Source: Streptomyces lincolnensis
Lineage (GTDB): Bacteria > Actinomycetota > Actinomycetes > Streptomycetales > Streptomycetaceae
NCBI RefSeq assembly: GCF_001685355.1
Contig: NZ_CP016438.1
Span: 4,650,001 to 4,714,000 of the forward strand
Direction: 5' to 3'
Length of the DNA stretch: 64,000 bases
The notes beneath the pieces were generated by a model, which searched no databases, was not told where the DNA came from, and saw nothing but the letters and a program-made list of their open reading frames with translations. The translations under genes and the position numbers were made by a program. Below, in pieces: positions 7,578-15,753 of this stretch (position 1 is its first letter; every line of letters starts with the position of its first letter).

Positions 7578-10500
7578 GTGGGGTTACGCGCGAGACCACG
7601 GCATGCGGTCGTGGTGGCAGGGGTGGCCTCCACGGCCCTTCTGCTGGGCGGGGTGGCTGAGGCGACGCGGTCCGGGGCGGTGGCCCAGCGGGCCGGTGCC
7701 GCCGGTGCCGCCCAGGTGGTGAGGACCGTGACGCTGGTGACCGGCGACCGGGTCCTGGTGGACGGCAGCGGTCGGGTCACAGGGGTGGAGCGGGCGGAGG
7801 GCCGGGAACGGATACCGTTCTCGGTCCGGGTGGTCGACGGGCACACCCATGTGGTCCCCGGCGACGCGGAGTTGCTGCTGGCACGGGGCAGGCTGGACCC
7901 ACGGCTGTTCGATGTGACCCGGTTGGTCGCGGACGGCTACGACGACACGGGCCGCGCCGACCTGCCGCTGATCGTCACGTTCCGCGGCAAGAAGGCGCCG
8001 ACGACGAGCCCGTTCACCCGGGCGGGGACCGAAATCGGCCGTGCGCTGCCGGTCGTCAACGGCAGGGCGATGCGCCCCGTGAAGAAGCGTGGTGCCGCGT
8101 TCTGGGAGGCCCTGACCGGAGCCGCCGGCCGCGATGCGGTGGGAACGGCGGAGTTCACCGCTTCGACGGCGGTGGAGAAGGTGTGGCTGGACGGCAGACG
8201 CCGGGCCACCCTCGACAGGAGCGTGCCGCAGATCGGCGCACCGACGGCCTGGGCCGCCGGTTACGACGGCACCGGCGTCAAGATCGCCGTACTGGACAGC
8301 GGAATCGACACGACCCACCCCGATCTCGCGGGCAAGGTCATCGCGGAGAGGAACTTCTCCGACTCGTCCGGCACCGGTGACGTGCAGGGCCACGGCACCC
8401 ACGTGGCGTCCACCGCGGCCGGGACGGGGGCCAAGCCCGGCGGTAAGTACAAGGGCGTCGCCCCAGGCGCGAAGATCCTGAACGGCAGGGTCCTGGGCGA
8501 CGACGGCTCCGGCTCGGACTCCGGCGTCATCGCGGGCATGGAATGGGCGGTGGCCGAGGGCGCCGACGTCGTCAACCTCAGCCTCGGCGACACGGACGGC
8601 CCCGGCATCGACCCGATGGAGGAGGCGGTCAACCGGCTCTCCGCCGAGACCGACACGCTCTTCGTCGTCGCGGCCGGCAACGACGGCGAGTTCGGCGAGG
8701 GGACGGTCTCCTCGCCCGGCAGCGCCGAGGCCGCGCTCACCGTAGGCGCGGTCGACAAGGCCGACCGGCTCGCCGACTTCTCCAGCCGCGGCCCGCGCGC
8801 CGGTGACAGCGGGGTCAAGCCGGACCTGACCGCGCCCGGGGCCGCCATCACGGCCGCCGCGGCCGCCGGCAGCGTCTTCGAGGGCGAGTACCCCTCCGAC
8901 ATACCCGGCTACCTCACCCTCGACGGCACCTCGATGGCGACCCCGCATGTGGCGGGCGCCGCCGCCCTCCTCGCCCAGCGGCACCCCGACTGGAGCGGCG
9001 AGCGCCTCGAGGCGGTCCTGACCGGCTCCGCGAAGCCCGGCTCGTACAGTTCCTTCCAGCAGGGCACCGGCCGCACCGACGTGGTGCGGGCGATGGGCCA
9101 GAGCGTCGTGACCGAGCAGGGGCCGCTCGGCTTCGGCATGCAGCGGTGGCCGCACGACGACGACAAACCGGTGACCAAGCAGCTCACGTACCGCAACCTC
9201 GGCACCGAGCCGGTCACCCTGGACCTGTCCGTCGACGCGTTCACCGTGGACGGCAAGCCCGCCGCCGAGGGCGTGTTCGCCGTCTCACCGCAACGGCTCA
9301 CCGTCCCGGCGGGCGGCGAGGCGAGCGCCGACGTGACCGCGGACACCCGCACCGGCAATACGTACGGCACCATCGGCGGCTCGGTGTCCGCCGTCTCGGC
9401 CGACGACAAGATCGCCGTACGCACCGCCGTCGGGGTGGAGCGCGAGGCCGAGACGTACGACCTGACGCTGAGGCACATCGACGAGAACGGCCGGCCGACC
9501 GGCGACGCCGCCACCTCCTTGCAGGGCTACGACGGCTCCTCGTCCTACCACCTCAGCGACGAGGACGGCGAGGTCACGGTGCGGCTGCCCAAGGGCGACT
9601 ACACCCTCAACGGTTCGATCCACCCCGACTCCCCGTCCGGCCTGGCCCTCCTGGTGCAGCCGAAGCTGCGGCTGGACAAGGACACCACCGTCGCCGTCGA
9701 CGCCCGGCAGGCAGAGCCGGTGGACATCACCGTGCCCGACACGGCGGCCGAGAACACCGAGGGCACGGTCACGATCAGCGTCGACCGGGGCGAGGGGCCG
9801 GTCGCCGGTACACGCCACTTCATTCTCCCGACCTTCCAGGGCGCGCGGTTCGGACGGCTCGGCCCGGAGCCGTCCGCCGACGACGTGTCCGCCCAGTACT
9901 CCGGCGACTGGACGAGCAGGGACGACAAGGGCAGGCCGGTCACCTACCACCTGGCCTGGGACCGCGGCAGCCGGCTGGGCGGTTTCGCCGCCGAGGTGAA
10001 GCGGAACCAGCTCGCCAAGGTCGACTTCCAGGCGGGTGCCACCGTCGCGGACAGGAAGGTCCAGGTCGAGGTCGCTCCCGAGGCGCCCGTCGGGGGCCTG
10101 ATTCCCACCGACAAGGACCTGAGGGGGGATCTGCCCCTGCGCACCACCGACTACATCCTCGGCAACGGCGTCAAGTGGTCCTTCCGCATGTGGCAGACCA
10201 GCGGCGAAGGCGACGACAAGCGCTTCGAGTCCTTCCTCATGCAGTTCCCCAGGACCTGGCAGGCCGGCCGGCACTACACCGAGCGGTTCAACGTCGGCGT
10301 CTTCGGCCCGGCCCTGGGCGGTACCGCGGACGCCCGGCCGAGACCGAGCACGGACCGCCCGGGTGCCGAACGGCACGGAAACGTCATCAGGGCCCATCTG
10401 CCACTCTTCGGCGACGGCGCCGGACACTGGGGCACCAGCGTGCACACTTCGGTGGAGAGCTCGCTCAAGGCCGACGGCAAGGAGATCCCCGACGACTTCG

Positions 10501-10979
10501 GCGTCCCGCCGACCGAGGGCGTCACCGAATACACCGTCCCCGCCCAGGACAGCACCTACCACCTGACTCTGGACAACTCCCGTGACCCCGCGGTGTACCC
10601 GGTCAGCACCCGCGTCCGGGCGGAGTGGACCTTCCGCTCCGCCAAGACCCCCGAGAACGAGCCGACCGCACTGCCGCTGTCGGTGATCCGCTTCTCCCCC
10701 GCCCTGACCCTCTCCAGCACGGCGAAGGCGGGCAAGCGGTTCGAGGTGCCCTTCAGCATCGAGGGAGCGACCACCGGACAACGGCCCGAGAACCTCACCT
10801 TCGAGGTCTCCTACGACGAGGGCACCACCTGGCAGCCCACCAAGCCCGTCGGCAACACCCACCTGTCCCTGACCCACCCGGCAAAGCCGGGCTCCGTCTC
10901 CCTGCGGGCCAAACTGACCGACCGCAAGGGCAACACACTGATCCAGACGATCGAACGCGCCTACCTCACGACCGAGTAG
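7578..10979 (+). CDS. Large secreted S8 (subtilisin-like) serine protease
   Basis: About 1,133 residues from GTG 7578, chosen because AGGAG lies five bases upstream and the next residues form a signal peptide (RPRH, then VVVAGVASTALLLGGVAEA). A propeptide of about 200 residues follows. The catalytic triad is Asp240 (AVLDSGIDTTHPD), His272 (GHGTHVAS) and Ser452 (GTSMATPHVAG), with oxyanion Asn368 (VVAAGNDG). The remaining 650 residues are beta-sandwich-type extensions, as in other Streptomyces subtilases of 1,100-1,250 residues, probably for substrate or cell-wall contact. A strong terminator follows at 11000. An upstream ATG at 7467 gives an unlikely leader and was rejected. Confidence 0.93.
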   Translation: MGLRARPRHAVVVAGVASTALLLGGVAEATRSGAVAQRAGAAGAAQVVRTVTLVTGDRVLVDGSGRVTGVERAEGRERIPFSVRVVDGHTHVVPGDAELLLARGRLDPRLFDVTRLVADGYDDTGRADLPLIVTFRGKKAPTTSPFTRAGTEIGRALPVVNGRAMRPVKKRGAAFWEALTGAAGRDAVGTAEFTASTAVEKVWLDGRRRATLDRSVPQIGAPTAWAAGYDGTGVKIAVLDSGIDTTHPDLAGKVIAERNFSDSSGTGDVQGHGTHVASTAAGTGAKPGGKYKGVAPGAKILNGRVLGDDGSGSDSGVIAGMEWAVAEGADVVNLSLGDTDGPGIDPMEEAVNRLSAETDTLFVVAAGNDGEFGEGTVSSPGSAEAALTVGAVDKADRLADFSSRGPRAGDSGVKPDLTAPGAAITAAAAAGSVFEGEYPSDIPGYLTLDGTSMATPHVAGAAALLAQRHPDWSGERLEAVLTGSAKPGSYSSFQQGTGRTDVVRAMGQSVVTEQGPLGFGMQRWPHDDDKPVTKQLTYRNLGTEPVTLDLSVDAFTVDGKPAAEGVFAVSPQRLTVPAGGEASADVTADTRTGNTYGTIGGSVSAVSADDKIAVRTAVGVEREAETYDLTLRHIDENGRPTGDAATSLQGYDGSSSYHLSDEDGEVTVRLPKGDYTLNGSIHPDSPSGLALLVQPKLRLDKDTTVAVDARQAEPVDITVPDTAAENTEGTVTISVDRGEGPVAGTRHFILPTFQGARFGRLGPEPSADDVSAQYSGDWTSRDDKGRPVTYHLAWDRGSRLGGFAAEVKRNQLAKVDFQAGATVADRKVQVEVAPEAPVGGLIPTDKDLRGDLPLRTTDYILGNGVKWSFRMWQTSGEGDDKRFESFLMQFPRTWQAGRHYTERFNVGVFGPALGGTADARPRPSTDRPGAERHGNVIRAHLPLFGDGAGHWGTSVHTSVESSLKADGKEIPDDFGVPPTEGVTEYTVPAQDSTYHLTLDNSRDPAVYPVSTRVRAEWTFRSAKTPENEPTALPLSVIRFSPALTLSSTAKAGKRFEVPFSIEGATTGQRPENLTFEVSYDEGTTWQPTKPVGNTHLSLTHPAKPGSVSLRAKLTDRKGNTLIQTIERAYLTTE

Positions 10980-10999
10980 GCGCCCGCCCCACATGACTT

Positions 11000-11031
11000 C
11001 GCCCGGGGCGGCTGGGCGGCCGCCCCGGGCG
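11000..11031. terminator. Strong GC-rich terminator
   Basis: Perfect 13-bp stem CGCCCGGGGCGGC with a six-base loop, 20 bp after the protease stop. It may also be the original terminator of gpmA, now separated from it by the inserted block (see the 18-bp repeats). Confidence 0.85.
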
Positions 11032-11054
11032 AGGTGTGTTTGTTCGGCGCTGCT

Positions 11055-11072
11055 TACTTCTTCTTGCCCTGG
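11055..11072. repeat. Attachment-site-like repeat, copy A (gpmA 3' end)
   Basis: TACTTCTTCTTGCCCTGG, identical to the last 18 bp of gpmA (20877-20894). In gpmA sense it would encode QGKKK and the stop. Similarity continues loosely for a few bases, then ends. It marks the left edge of the foreign block. Confidence 0.75.
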
Positions 11073-11140
11073 GTTTCGACCGCCCGGATTTTGGGGTTGG
11101 TCAGCGGGGTGTTCACCTCAACTGACCTGCGGTCGGACGG

Positions 11141-11170
11141 TCGTTGGTGGTCGTTGTCGGTCGTTGGTGG
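11141..11170. repeat. Three helically phased 10-bp repeats (arm-type sites), copy A
   Basis: TCGTTGGTGG, TCGTTGTCGG and TCGTTGGTGG directly follow one another. They begin 69 bp inside repeat A. The same arrangement follows repeat B at 14731. Ten-base phasing near an att core is typical of arm-type integrase binding sites. Confidence 0.6.
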
Positions 11171-11236
11171 TTGACCTCGGGGGTTCCAGGATTCGGCCCG
11201 GCTCGGGCTCCGATCTGCCGCTAGCGCTAGCGACAG

Positions 11237-11258
11237 GGGTCGCTAACGTTAGCGACCC
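11237..11258. repeat. Perfect 22-bp palindrome
   Basis: GGGTCGCTAAC followed by its exact complement, with CTAGCGCTAGCG just to the left and further GTTAGCG words to the right. Looks like an operator or iteron core. Confidence 0.7.
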
Positions 11259-11858
11259 TGATAGCGACCGAAGCCGCTCATGACCAGCACGTTAGCGGTT
11301 AGCGAGCTATCTAGGCAGACCCCGGAATTGTGCCGTTCGGCGCCTCTGAGAGGGGCGCCGGCCAGATCGCTATCGGGCCTGGGTCGCTTGTCGCTTGTCG
11401 GCTCACAGGTCAGAGCCTGTTTCGACTCCCGCGCAGTGCGCCGCTGCCTCCTCACGACAGGCGACAAGACAAGCGGGCGCCGGCATGGCCCTGTTGGCGG
11501 CCCCCTGGGGGATGAGCATGAAGGAGCGGCCTACGGCCGCGCGTTGATCGGCAGCTCGCTACGCTCGCGCGGCGACCTCGCCGGGACGAAGGCCGTAGCC
11601 GCCCACCAGGACGCCTGGACCCCCTGCACAGGGTGGAAGACGCCCGGAGGCGCGAACGGCCCCCGATGGCCCCGCGGAGGCGCTGTGATACGGCAGTTCG
11701 CGCCTTCCCTACGCGCGCGTGCGCGTAGGGCCCCCTGCCCGGAAACCATGGAAACTCGCAGGTCACAGAAGGTTGCAGGGGGTCAACCAGCCTTATCGAC
11801 GCAACCGGCGACTGCAACCACCCCAAATCGGGCGGGATGACGGCCCGGTGCACGGGCA

Positions 11859-11914
11859 CGTACAAGCAAGGGGAGCACCCCGCGCGGCGAGGTGGTGCTC
11901 CCCTTGCTTGTACG
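11859..11914. repeat. Perfect 21-bp inverted repeat, 14-base loop
   Basis: The arm 11859-11879 (CGTACAAGCAAGGGGAGCAC plus one C) is exactly complementary to 11894-11914. It can act as a bidirectional terminator or a structured RNA. Confidence 0.75.
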
Positions 11915-12046
11915 CGAGGACGGAAATCCAGGAGCGGGCGACGGACCTGCCTGCCCGCCTGGAATGCCATCCGGGGGCCTTCCAAGGGGCGGACGGCAGG
12001 CTTGGGTGAGCGTCGCTGGCCCTTCCCGCTCTGTGCGGCTCACCCC

Positions 12047-12102
12047 GGCTCTTCAGGAGGGGGCAGGCGGCCGCGCGCACCGGAATCCCCTCCTGAAGAG
12101 CC
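12047..12102. repeat. Perfect 16-bp inverted repeat, 24-base spacer
   Basis: GGCTCTTCAGGAGGGG at 12047-12062 pairs with CCCCTCCTGAAGAGCC at 12087-12102. A second small inverted repeat, CTCTCT/AGAGAG, follows at 12111-12126. No gene is attached to either. Confidence 0.65.
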
Positions 12103-12195
12103 GTCTTTCGCTCTCTTACTAGAGAGTTGAGGGGAGATAGCGTCCGCAGCGTCCGCCGGGGATCGCTCGCCTCCTCTGACCTGCACTGTTCCTGT

Positions 12196-12222
12196 GGACG
12201 CTAAACAAAACGTTTAGCGTCC
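12196..12222. promoter_or_regulatory. Palindrome GGACGCTAAAC-5-GTTTAGCGTCC
   Basis: Perfect 11-bp arms about a five-base centre. Half-sites recur nearby (12138, 12292, 13322), so one DNA-binding protein may recognise several places around the membrane protein gene at 12507. Confidence 0.55.
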
Positions 12223-12318
12223 GCAGTGTCCGGTCACCCCCAGCCACTAAGAGTGCGTTTCCGCAGGTCAGGCAGCCATCAGTGGAAGGCAGGTTGCGGA
12301 CGCTAACTCCTCGAAGCG

Positions 12319-12356
12319 CCGAAGAGGCCACCCCTGGCTATGGGTGGTCTCTTCGG
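12319..12356. terminator. 15-bp hairpin upstream of a membrane protein gene
   Basis: CCGAAGAGGCCACCC and its complement with one G.T mismatch, eight-base loop. It is followed by CGGCCGCCTAACAA (12354-12367), which recurs at 13306-13319 beyond the gene at 12507. Confidence 0.5.
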
Positions 12357-12506
12357 CCGCCTAACAACTTACGGAGCCCGATGGGCGTCGCGAGCTGCCA
12401 CGGGCCGCGCGGCCGTAAGCCGTTCCTTAGGACGCGGCCAGCATATGGAACCGGCAGCCTCTCCAGTGCGTTTCTGGGAGCACACACAGAAGCGCTGCGA
12501 GGATGT

Positions 12507-13217
12507 ATGCCCTCTCCAGTTCCCCAACCACACCCACCACGCCGAAGTGTCCGGCCGACTCCGCCACGCCCCGCCCTCCCCTCTCCTGCGGCCACAGAGC
12601 CTCAACAGGTAGCCCATGAGTCGCAAGCGGTCCAACCGCCCGACGCGCCGATCCGACGCGGCCTTAAGGGCTGGTACGAACGCGCCGACTTGAGTAGGCA
12701 CACCACGGTTATAGCCGCTGTGGTGGCCGCAGTCGGGCTCGGCGTCACCGCCTGGGGCACGGTGAAGTCTTCGCAGGTCGCAGACGACCAGCTCGATCAA
12801 TCCCGCGAGCAGCAGCTTGCGAGCGACCGTCAACAGGTTGCGCAGGTGAACTTTTGGGTTGAGGGAGGCAAGACGGTGATCGCCAACCGTTCGTTGGACC
12901 CAGTATCGATCTACTTTTCGACAAGGCCAGTGAACGATCCCGCCGTGTCTTCTCCCTTCCAATGGCTGAGCAAGATTCCACCTTGCAAGCGAGTGTTGCT
13001 CCCAGACCGTCTTCTCACTCCCAACGACCGAGACCCTCAGGTGTTGGCATCCCTTCTCGTGATCGATACGGACGGGAGAGCGTGGCTGCGTGACCACGCA
13101 GGGCGGATCGACCCCGCCTCGGCAGACGTGCCTATTGCCATCGCGCCGGTGTACGTTGATCGGCTCAGCGGGAAGGATGCGCAAGCAACCGACTTGGACA
13201 CCTGTGGATCCCCGTAG
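12507..13217 (+). CDS. Membrane-anchored hypothetical protein
   Basis: 236 residues from ATG 12507, chosen for GAGG four bases upstream. A Pro-rich N-terminus (about 55 residues) leads to RRGLKGWYERADLSRHTTV and one membrane helix (VIAAVVAAVGLGVTAWGTVK). A charged coiled segment (DDQLDQSREQQLASDRQQ) follows, then a C-terminal domain with VNFWVEGGKTVIANRSLDPV. Similar one-helix proteins of unknown role are common in Streptomyces mobile regions. GC content is below the genome average. It lies between two copies of a 14-bp repeat. Not recognised further. Confidence 0.65.
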   Translation: MPSPVPQPHPPRRSVRPTPPRPALPSPAATEPQQVAHESQAVQPPDAPIRRGLKGWYERADLSRHTTVIAAVVAAVGLGVTAWGTVKSSQVADDQLDQSREQQLASDRQQVAQVNFWVEGGKTVIANRSLDPVSIYFSTRPVNDPAVSSPFQWLSKIPPCKRVLLPDRLLTPNDRDPQVLASLLVIDTDGRAWLRDHAGRIDPASADVPIAIAPVYVDRLSGKDAQATDLDTCGSP

Positions 13218-13511
13218 CCTCCCTGTCCTGGATCTCAAGGCGACTACGAAGGGCGACTCTTAGCCGGGGGAACGCGGCTGGCGGGTTTCGCCTCCCTTGC
13301 CCTAACGGCCGCCTAACAAGGTTGCGGACGCTTTGGACGCTGGCCCCACTGGTTGAAGTGAAGAGGCCCCGGCACGGCGGAGGTGGCATCTTCGTCGACC
13401 GTCCGTCGCGCAGTGGCAGTGGACGGTGCGCGATGGTGCCAGTTTGCACGGCGGCCGTTGTGCGCGAGCGTAGCGAGCTGCCAAGGGTCGCGCGGCCGTA
13501 GGCCGCACCTT
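13218..13511. other. Intergenic region with element repeats
   Basis: 294 bp. It contains the second CGGCCGCCTAACAA copy (13306), GGTTGCGGACGCT (13319) and a CGAGCGTAGCGAGCTGCC repeat (about 13468) whose inverse occurs near 11550. No gene seen. Confidence 0.4.
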
Positions 13512-13835
13512 TTATGCCTTACCCTGCCGCGTGGCCTCGTCCAGTGCCTTCAGTACCGAATCGGGGTCCCCGTGGTACACGACGTGGGGCTCACCTGGCT
13601 CCGGAGGCACGAACCGGGTTCGGTAGCGGAGCAGGTCGCTTTCAGCGAAGTAGATCGAGTTCGGGTCGGCCTCATGCCGCGCATTCCGCTTGCTCACACG
13701 GGCCCAAAGTTCCTCGTGGCTCGCCTCCAGGTAGACGAGCACCGTGGTCGCGCCCGTTTCGGTCGCGAGCGACCGCCATCGAGCACGGTCGTCCGGCGTC
13801 AGAAACCATGGTTGAACCGGGGCATACCACCTCCA
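13512..13835 (-). pseudogene. C-terminal fragment of a P-loop kinase-like ATPase
   Basis: An open stretch of 107 codons bounded upstream by a stop at 13836-13838. It reads PWFLTPDDRARWRSL, then TVLVYLEASHEELWARVSKR, then YFAESDLLRYRTRFVPPEP. This is the C-terminal half of small AAA/P-loop kinases that end with a lid and base-contacting helices. The Walker A half is missing and no start is visible, so I treat it as a remnant. GC content is moderate. A shorter product could start at GTG 13742, but it would lack any catalytic part. Confidence 0.55.
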
Positions 13836-14024
13836 TCAGACTCGGAGCGGTTCAGCCGCGAGCGCGCTCGGAACGCTCTCAGCAAGGCGCTTCGCCCCTC
13901 TGCTCCACGCTGATTCTGTACGTGCGAACCCCTGTCGGCGCCCTCGGGCCAGGGGTTCGTTCCTGCGGCTCAGAAGAGGCTCAACCCGTGTTTCTGTACG
14001 ACGTAGGCGACGCAAGACGCAGTC

Positions 14025-14546
14025 ATGAACGGGTTGGAATGGGGCACCGTCCCCGCATGGCTCAGCGCCGTACTCACAGGCGGCTCCCTCCTCATGGGCT
14101 TCCACATCCTTCTACGTGACAGGAAGAAGGACGAACGGAACGAAGCCCTGAAGATCGTCACATGGGCGGAGCGGGATGCCAACGATGAAGGTAGCTTCAT
14201 CCGCATCCATGTCCGCAACACCGCTGATCGCCCCATCCTCTACGTCGATGCGCTCTACGAAGGCGCCGGGGGCATCGAGCGGTTGCCCTCCAACGTGCCG
14301 ATGGTGCTGAAGGACGAAGAAATCACCTTGGAAGTACCGCGCTACATGAACGGCCGGCGCACCCTTGCCCGTGGTATCGCTTTCCAGGACGCCAACGGTT
14401 TCTCATGGGTCAGGGACATCGCTTCGCACGACGTGTATCGACAGTCCCGGCTGCGACGCGGAGACCCCACACTACGGATGCTGTTCCTCTCGTTCGGCTC
14501 GTTCCGGCTGTACCGATCGACGAAGAAACGCATGCGGCGCGCATGA
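14025..14546 (+). CDS. Small membrane-anchored hypothetical protein
   Basis: 173 residues. One N-terminal helix (VPAWLSAVLTGGSLLMGFHILL) is followed by basic residues (RDRKKDER), so the body is cytoplasmic. The soluble domain (about 40-150) is beta-rich: SFIRIHVRNTADRPILYVDALYE would be its core. It ends in a basic tail (STKKRMRRA). Such proteins are frequent, uncharacterised cargo in Streptomyces integrative elements. No obvious Shine-Dalgarno sequence precedes ATG 14025. Function unknown. Confidence 0.65.
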   Translation: MNGLEWGTVPAWLSAVLTGGSLLMGFHILLRDRKKDERNEALKIVTWAERDANDEGSFIRIHVRNTADRPILYVDALYEGAGGIERLPSNVPMVLKDEEITLEVPRYMNGRRTLARGIAFQDANGFSWVRDIASHDVYRQSRLRRGDPTLRMLFLSFGSFRLYRSTKKRMRRA

Positions 14547-14597
14547 CGACGACCGCACTAGAGGTCCCGGAGAGGTTCCAGGGCACGAAAATGCCTC

Positions 14598-14624
14598 CCA
14601 CTTGCACCGTTAGTGCAGGTGGAA
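14598..14624. terminator. Hairpin before repeat B
   Basis: CCACTTGCAC and GTGCAGGTGG pair with one G.T wobble around about seven bases, 18 bp before the second att-like repeat. Confidence 0.45.
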
Positions 14625-14641
14625 GACATGATCACAAACCC

Positions 14642-14659
14642 TACTTTTTCTTGCCCTGG
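14642..14659. repeat. Attachment-site-like repeat, copy B
   Basis: TACTTTTTCTTGCCCTGG, one mismatch from copies A and C. In gpmA sense it again gives QGKKK and a stop; the frame upstream has a stop 15 codons before that, so it is not a gene end. It divides the foreign block into about 3.6 and 6.2 kb parts. Confidence 0.65.
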
Positions 14660-14730
14660 GTCTTGCCGGGGATCTTGGTGAGCTGGGTTTTTGCTGGTCA
14701 GGGGCGGTGGGCTCGTGCGCCTGGTGGTTG

Positions 14731-14760
14731 TCGTTGGTCGTCATTGGCGATCGTTGAGCG
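14731..14760. repeat. Three helically phased 10-bp repeats (arm-type sites), copy B
   Basis: TCGTTGGTCG, TCATTGGCGA and TCGTTGAGCG stand in a row, starting 72 bp inside repeat B. Position, orientation and spacing match the set at 11141. GCCTCGG follows soon after, as does ACCTCGG in copy A. Confidence 0.5.
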
Positions 14761-14808
14761 GCCTCGGACGGCCCAGGGACGGCCCAGCCATGGGTCACAT
14801 GAACGGCG

Positions 14809-15294
14809 TCAGCCAACGGACGTGGCCCGCCCTTGGGCGGTGATGCATCCCTCTTCCATGTCCCACCACTCCTTGGCCACGCCGTGCTTGAGGAGCCGTT
14901 GCACCTTGGCGAGATCGGCGGTGGGCGGAACGTCCAGGGCGACCATGCCGAACCGTTCTATGCCCTCGCCGTCGACGCCGAGTTCCTTGAACGCGTTGAT
15001 CACGCTCTGCCGTGCGGCTCCCGAGCCGCTGTCACGGAACACGATGAGGCGGATAGTGCAGTTCTCCGAACGCCGAACCACCTCGCCAGCCCATTGCACG
15101 CCTTCTTCGTCGGGCTCGGTAGCCACGAAGTCCCCGCACGCGATGCCTCGAACGAACCACGGGATGTTGTCGAGCCGCACGGTGCCGTCACCCTGGTCGA
15201 CGGCCCACAGGCTCTCCACCGATGCCGGGGGCCAGTCGTCCCCGATCTCAAGCCGGAAGTGCACCTTCACGTACGGGCCTTCGGGATTCGTCAT
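14809..15294 (-). CDS. DUF4265 domain protein
   Basis: 161 residues from ATG 15294 (an in-frame GTG at 15321 is possible). The pattern YVKVHFRLEIGDDWPPASVE, SLWAVDQGDGTVRLDNIPWF, RGIACGDFV and RLIVFRDSG fits DUF4265, small single-domain proteins of unknown function found in actinobacteria and often in accessory DNA. No membrane segment. The gene points back toward repeat B. I can assign the family from its characteristic order of motifs but not a reaction. Confidence 0.72.
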   Translation of the reverse strand: MTNPEGPYVKVHFRLEIGDDWPPASVESLWAVDQGDGTVRLDNIPWFVRGIACGDFVATEPDEEGVQWAGEVVRRSENCTIRLIVFRDSGSGAARQSVINAFKELGVDGEGIERFGMVALDVPPTADLAKVQRLLKHGVAKEWWDMEEGCITAQGRATSVG

Positions 15295-15753
15295 GGTGCC
15301 CAGGATGCACAGTGCTGCCACGCCTGCCGCAGGTGGGTGACCGATGACGTCTACTCAGACTTGGATACGGGTTTGTCTGTGCGTCAGCCGACGACAGCCA
15401 GCCACGACGGCGGGAGCGCCGACCGGATCAGGCGCGCGCGTGTCTCGCTCACCCCCACCGGCCTCGGCCACGCTACTGGCTTGTGTCGTCGATCAGAGCC
15501 ACATCCGATGACCGGCCCGGGAGGCGAGCGCTGGGCTCTGCACCTGGTGAGTCCCCGGCTCCGGCCGGTTAAGTGATCTACGGACAGTTGCCGGGCCAAA
15601 CCTCCCGGGAGCGATGAAGGCGGCTGGGTGGGGCATCGAGCTACTGGCACGCCACTGGCAAGACCTTGATCTTTTAGGTATCGCCCACACAGACAATGTC
15701 AAAGCGGCACAATACGTCCAGTCAGCACGCGCACACAGCACTGCGGAGGAAGC
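15295..15753. other. Intergenic region upstream of the TIR gene
   Basis: 459 bp. CCCGGGAGG (about 15508) and CCTCCCGGG (about 15601) form a 9-bp inverted repeat over about 80 bases. GC content falls sharply after about 15660, where TIR-gene promoters are likely (CTTGATCTTTTAGGTATC). No secure gene. Confidence 0.4.

Larger units (their letters stand above)
11073..12506. other. Non-coding, hairpin-rich left part of the inserted block
   Basis: About 1.4 kb without a credible gene; open frames here have poor codon bias. It holds the phased repeats at 11141, a cluster of GCTAGCG/GTTAGCG words (11215-11310), and several perfect inverted repeats listed separately. The word family GGACGCTAA recurs at about 12138, 12196, 12216, 12292 and 13322. 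Such architecture suits an origin or copy-control region of an integrative element or plasmid; this is inference. Confidence 0.45.

Noticed and set aside
11055..11280. Minus-strand frame ending TQGKKK as a real gene end
   Set aside because: It opens after a stop near 11250, has no start signal and low-complexity content; the ending is explained by the att-like repeat.
11408..11435. T-loop-like string (GTTTCGACTCCC) suggesting a tRNA
   Set aside because: No acceptor stem or anticodon arm could be formed around it.
11280..11840. Plus-strand open frame of 186 codons
   Set aside because: Poor Streptomyces codon bias, rich in inverted repeats, no recognisable protein features.
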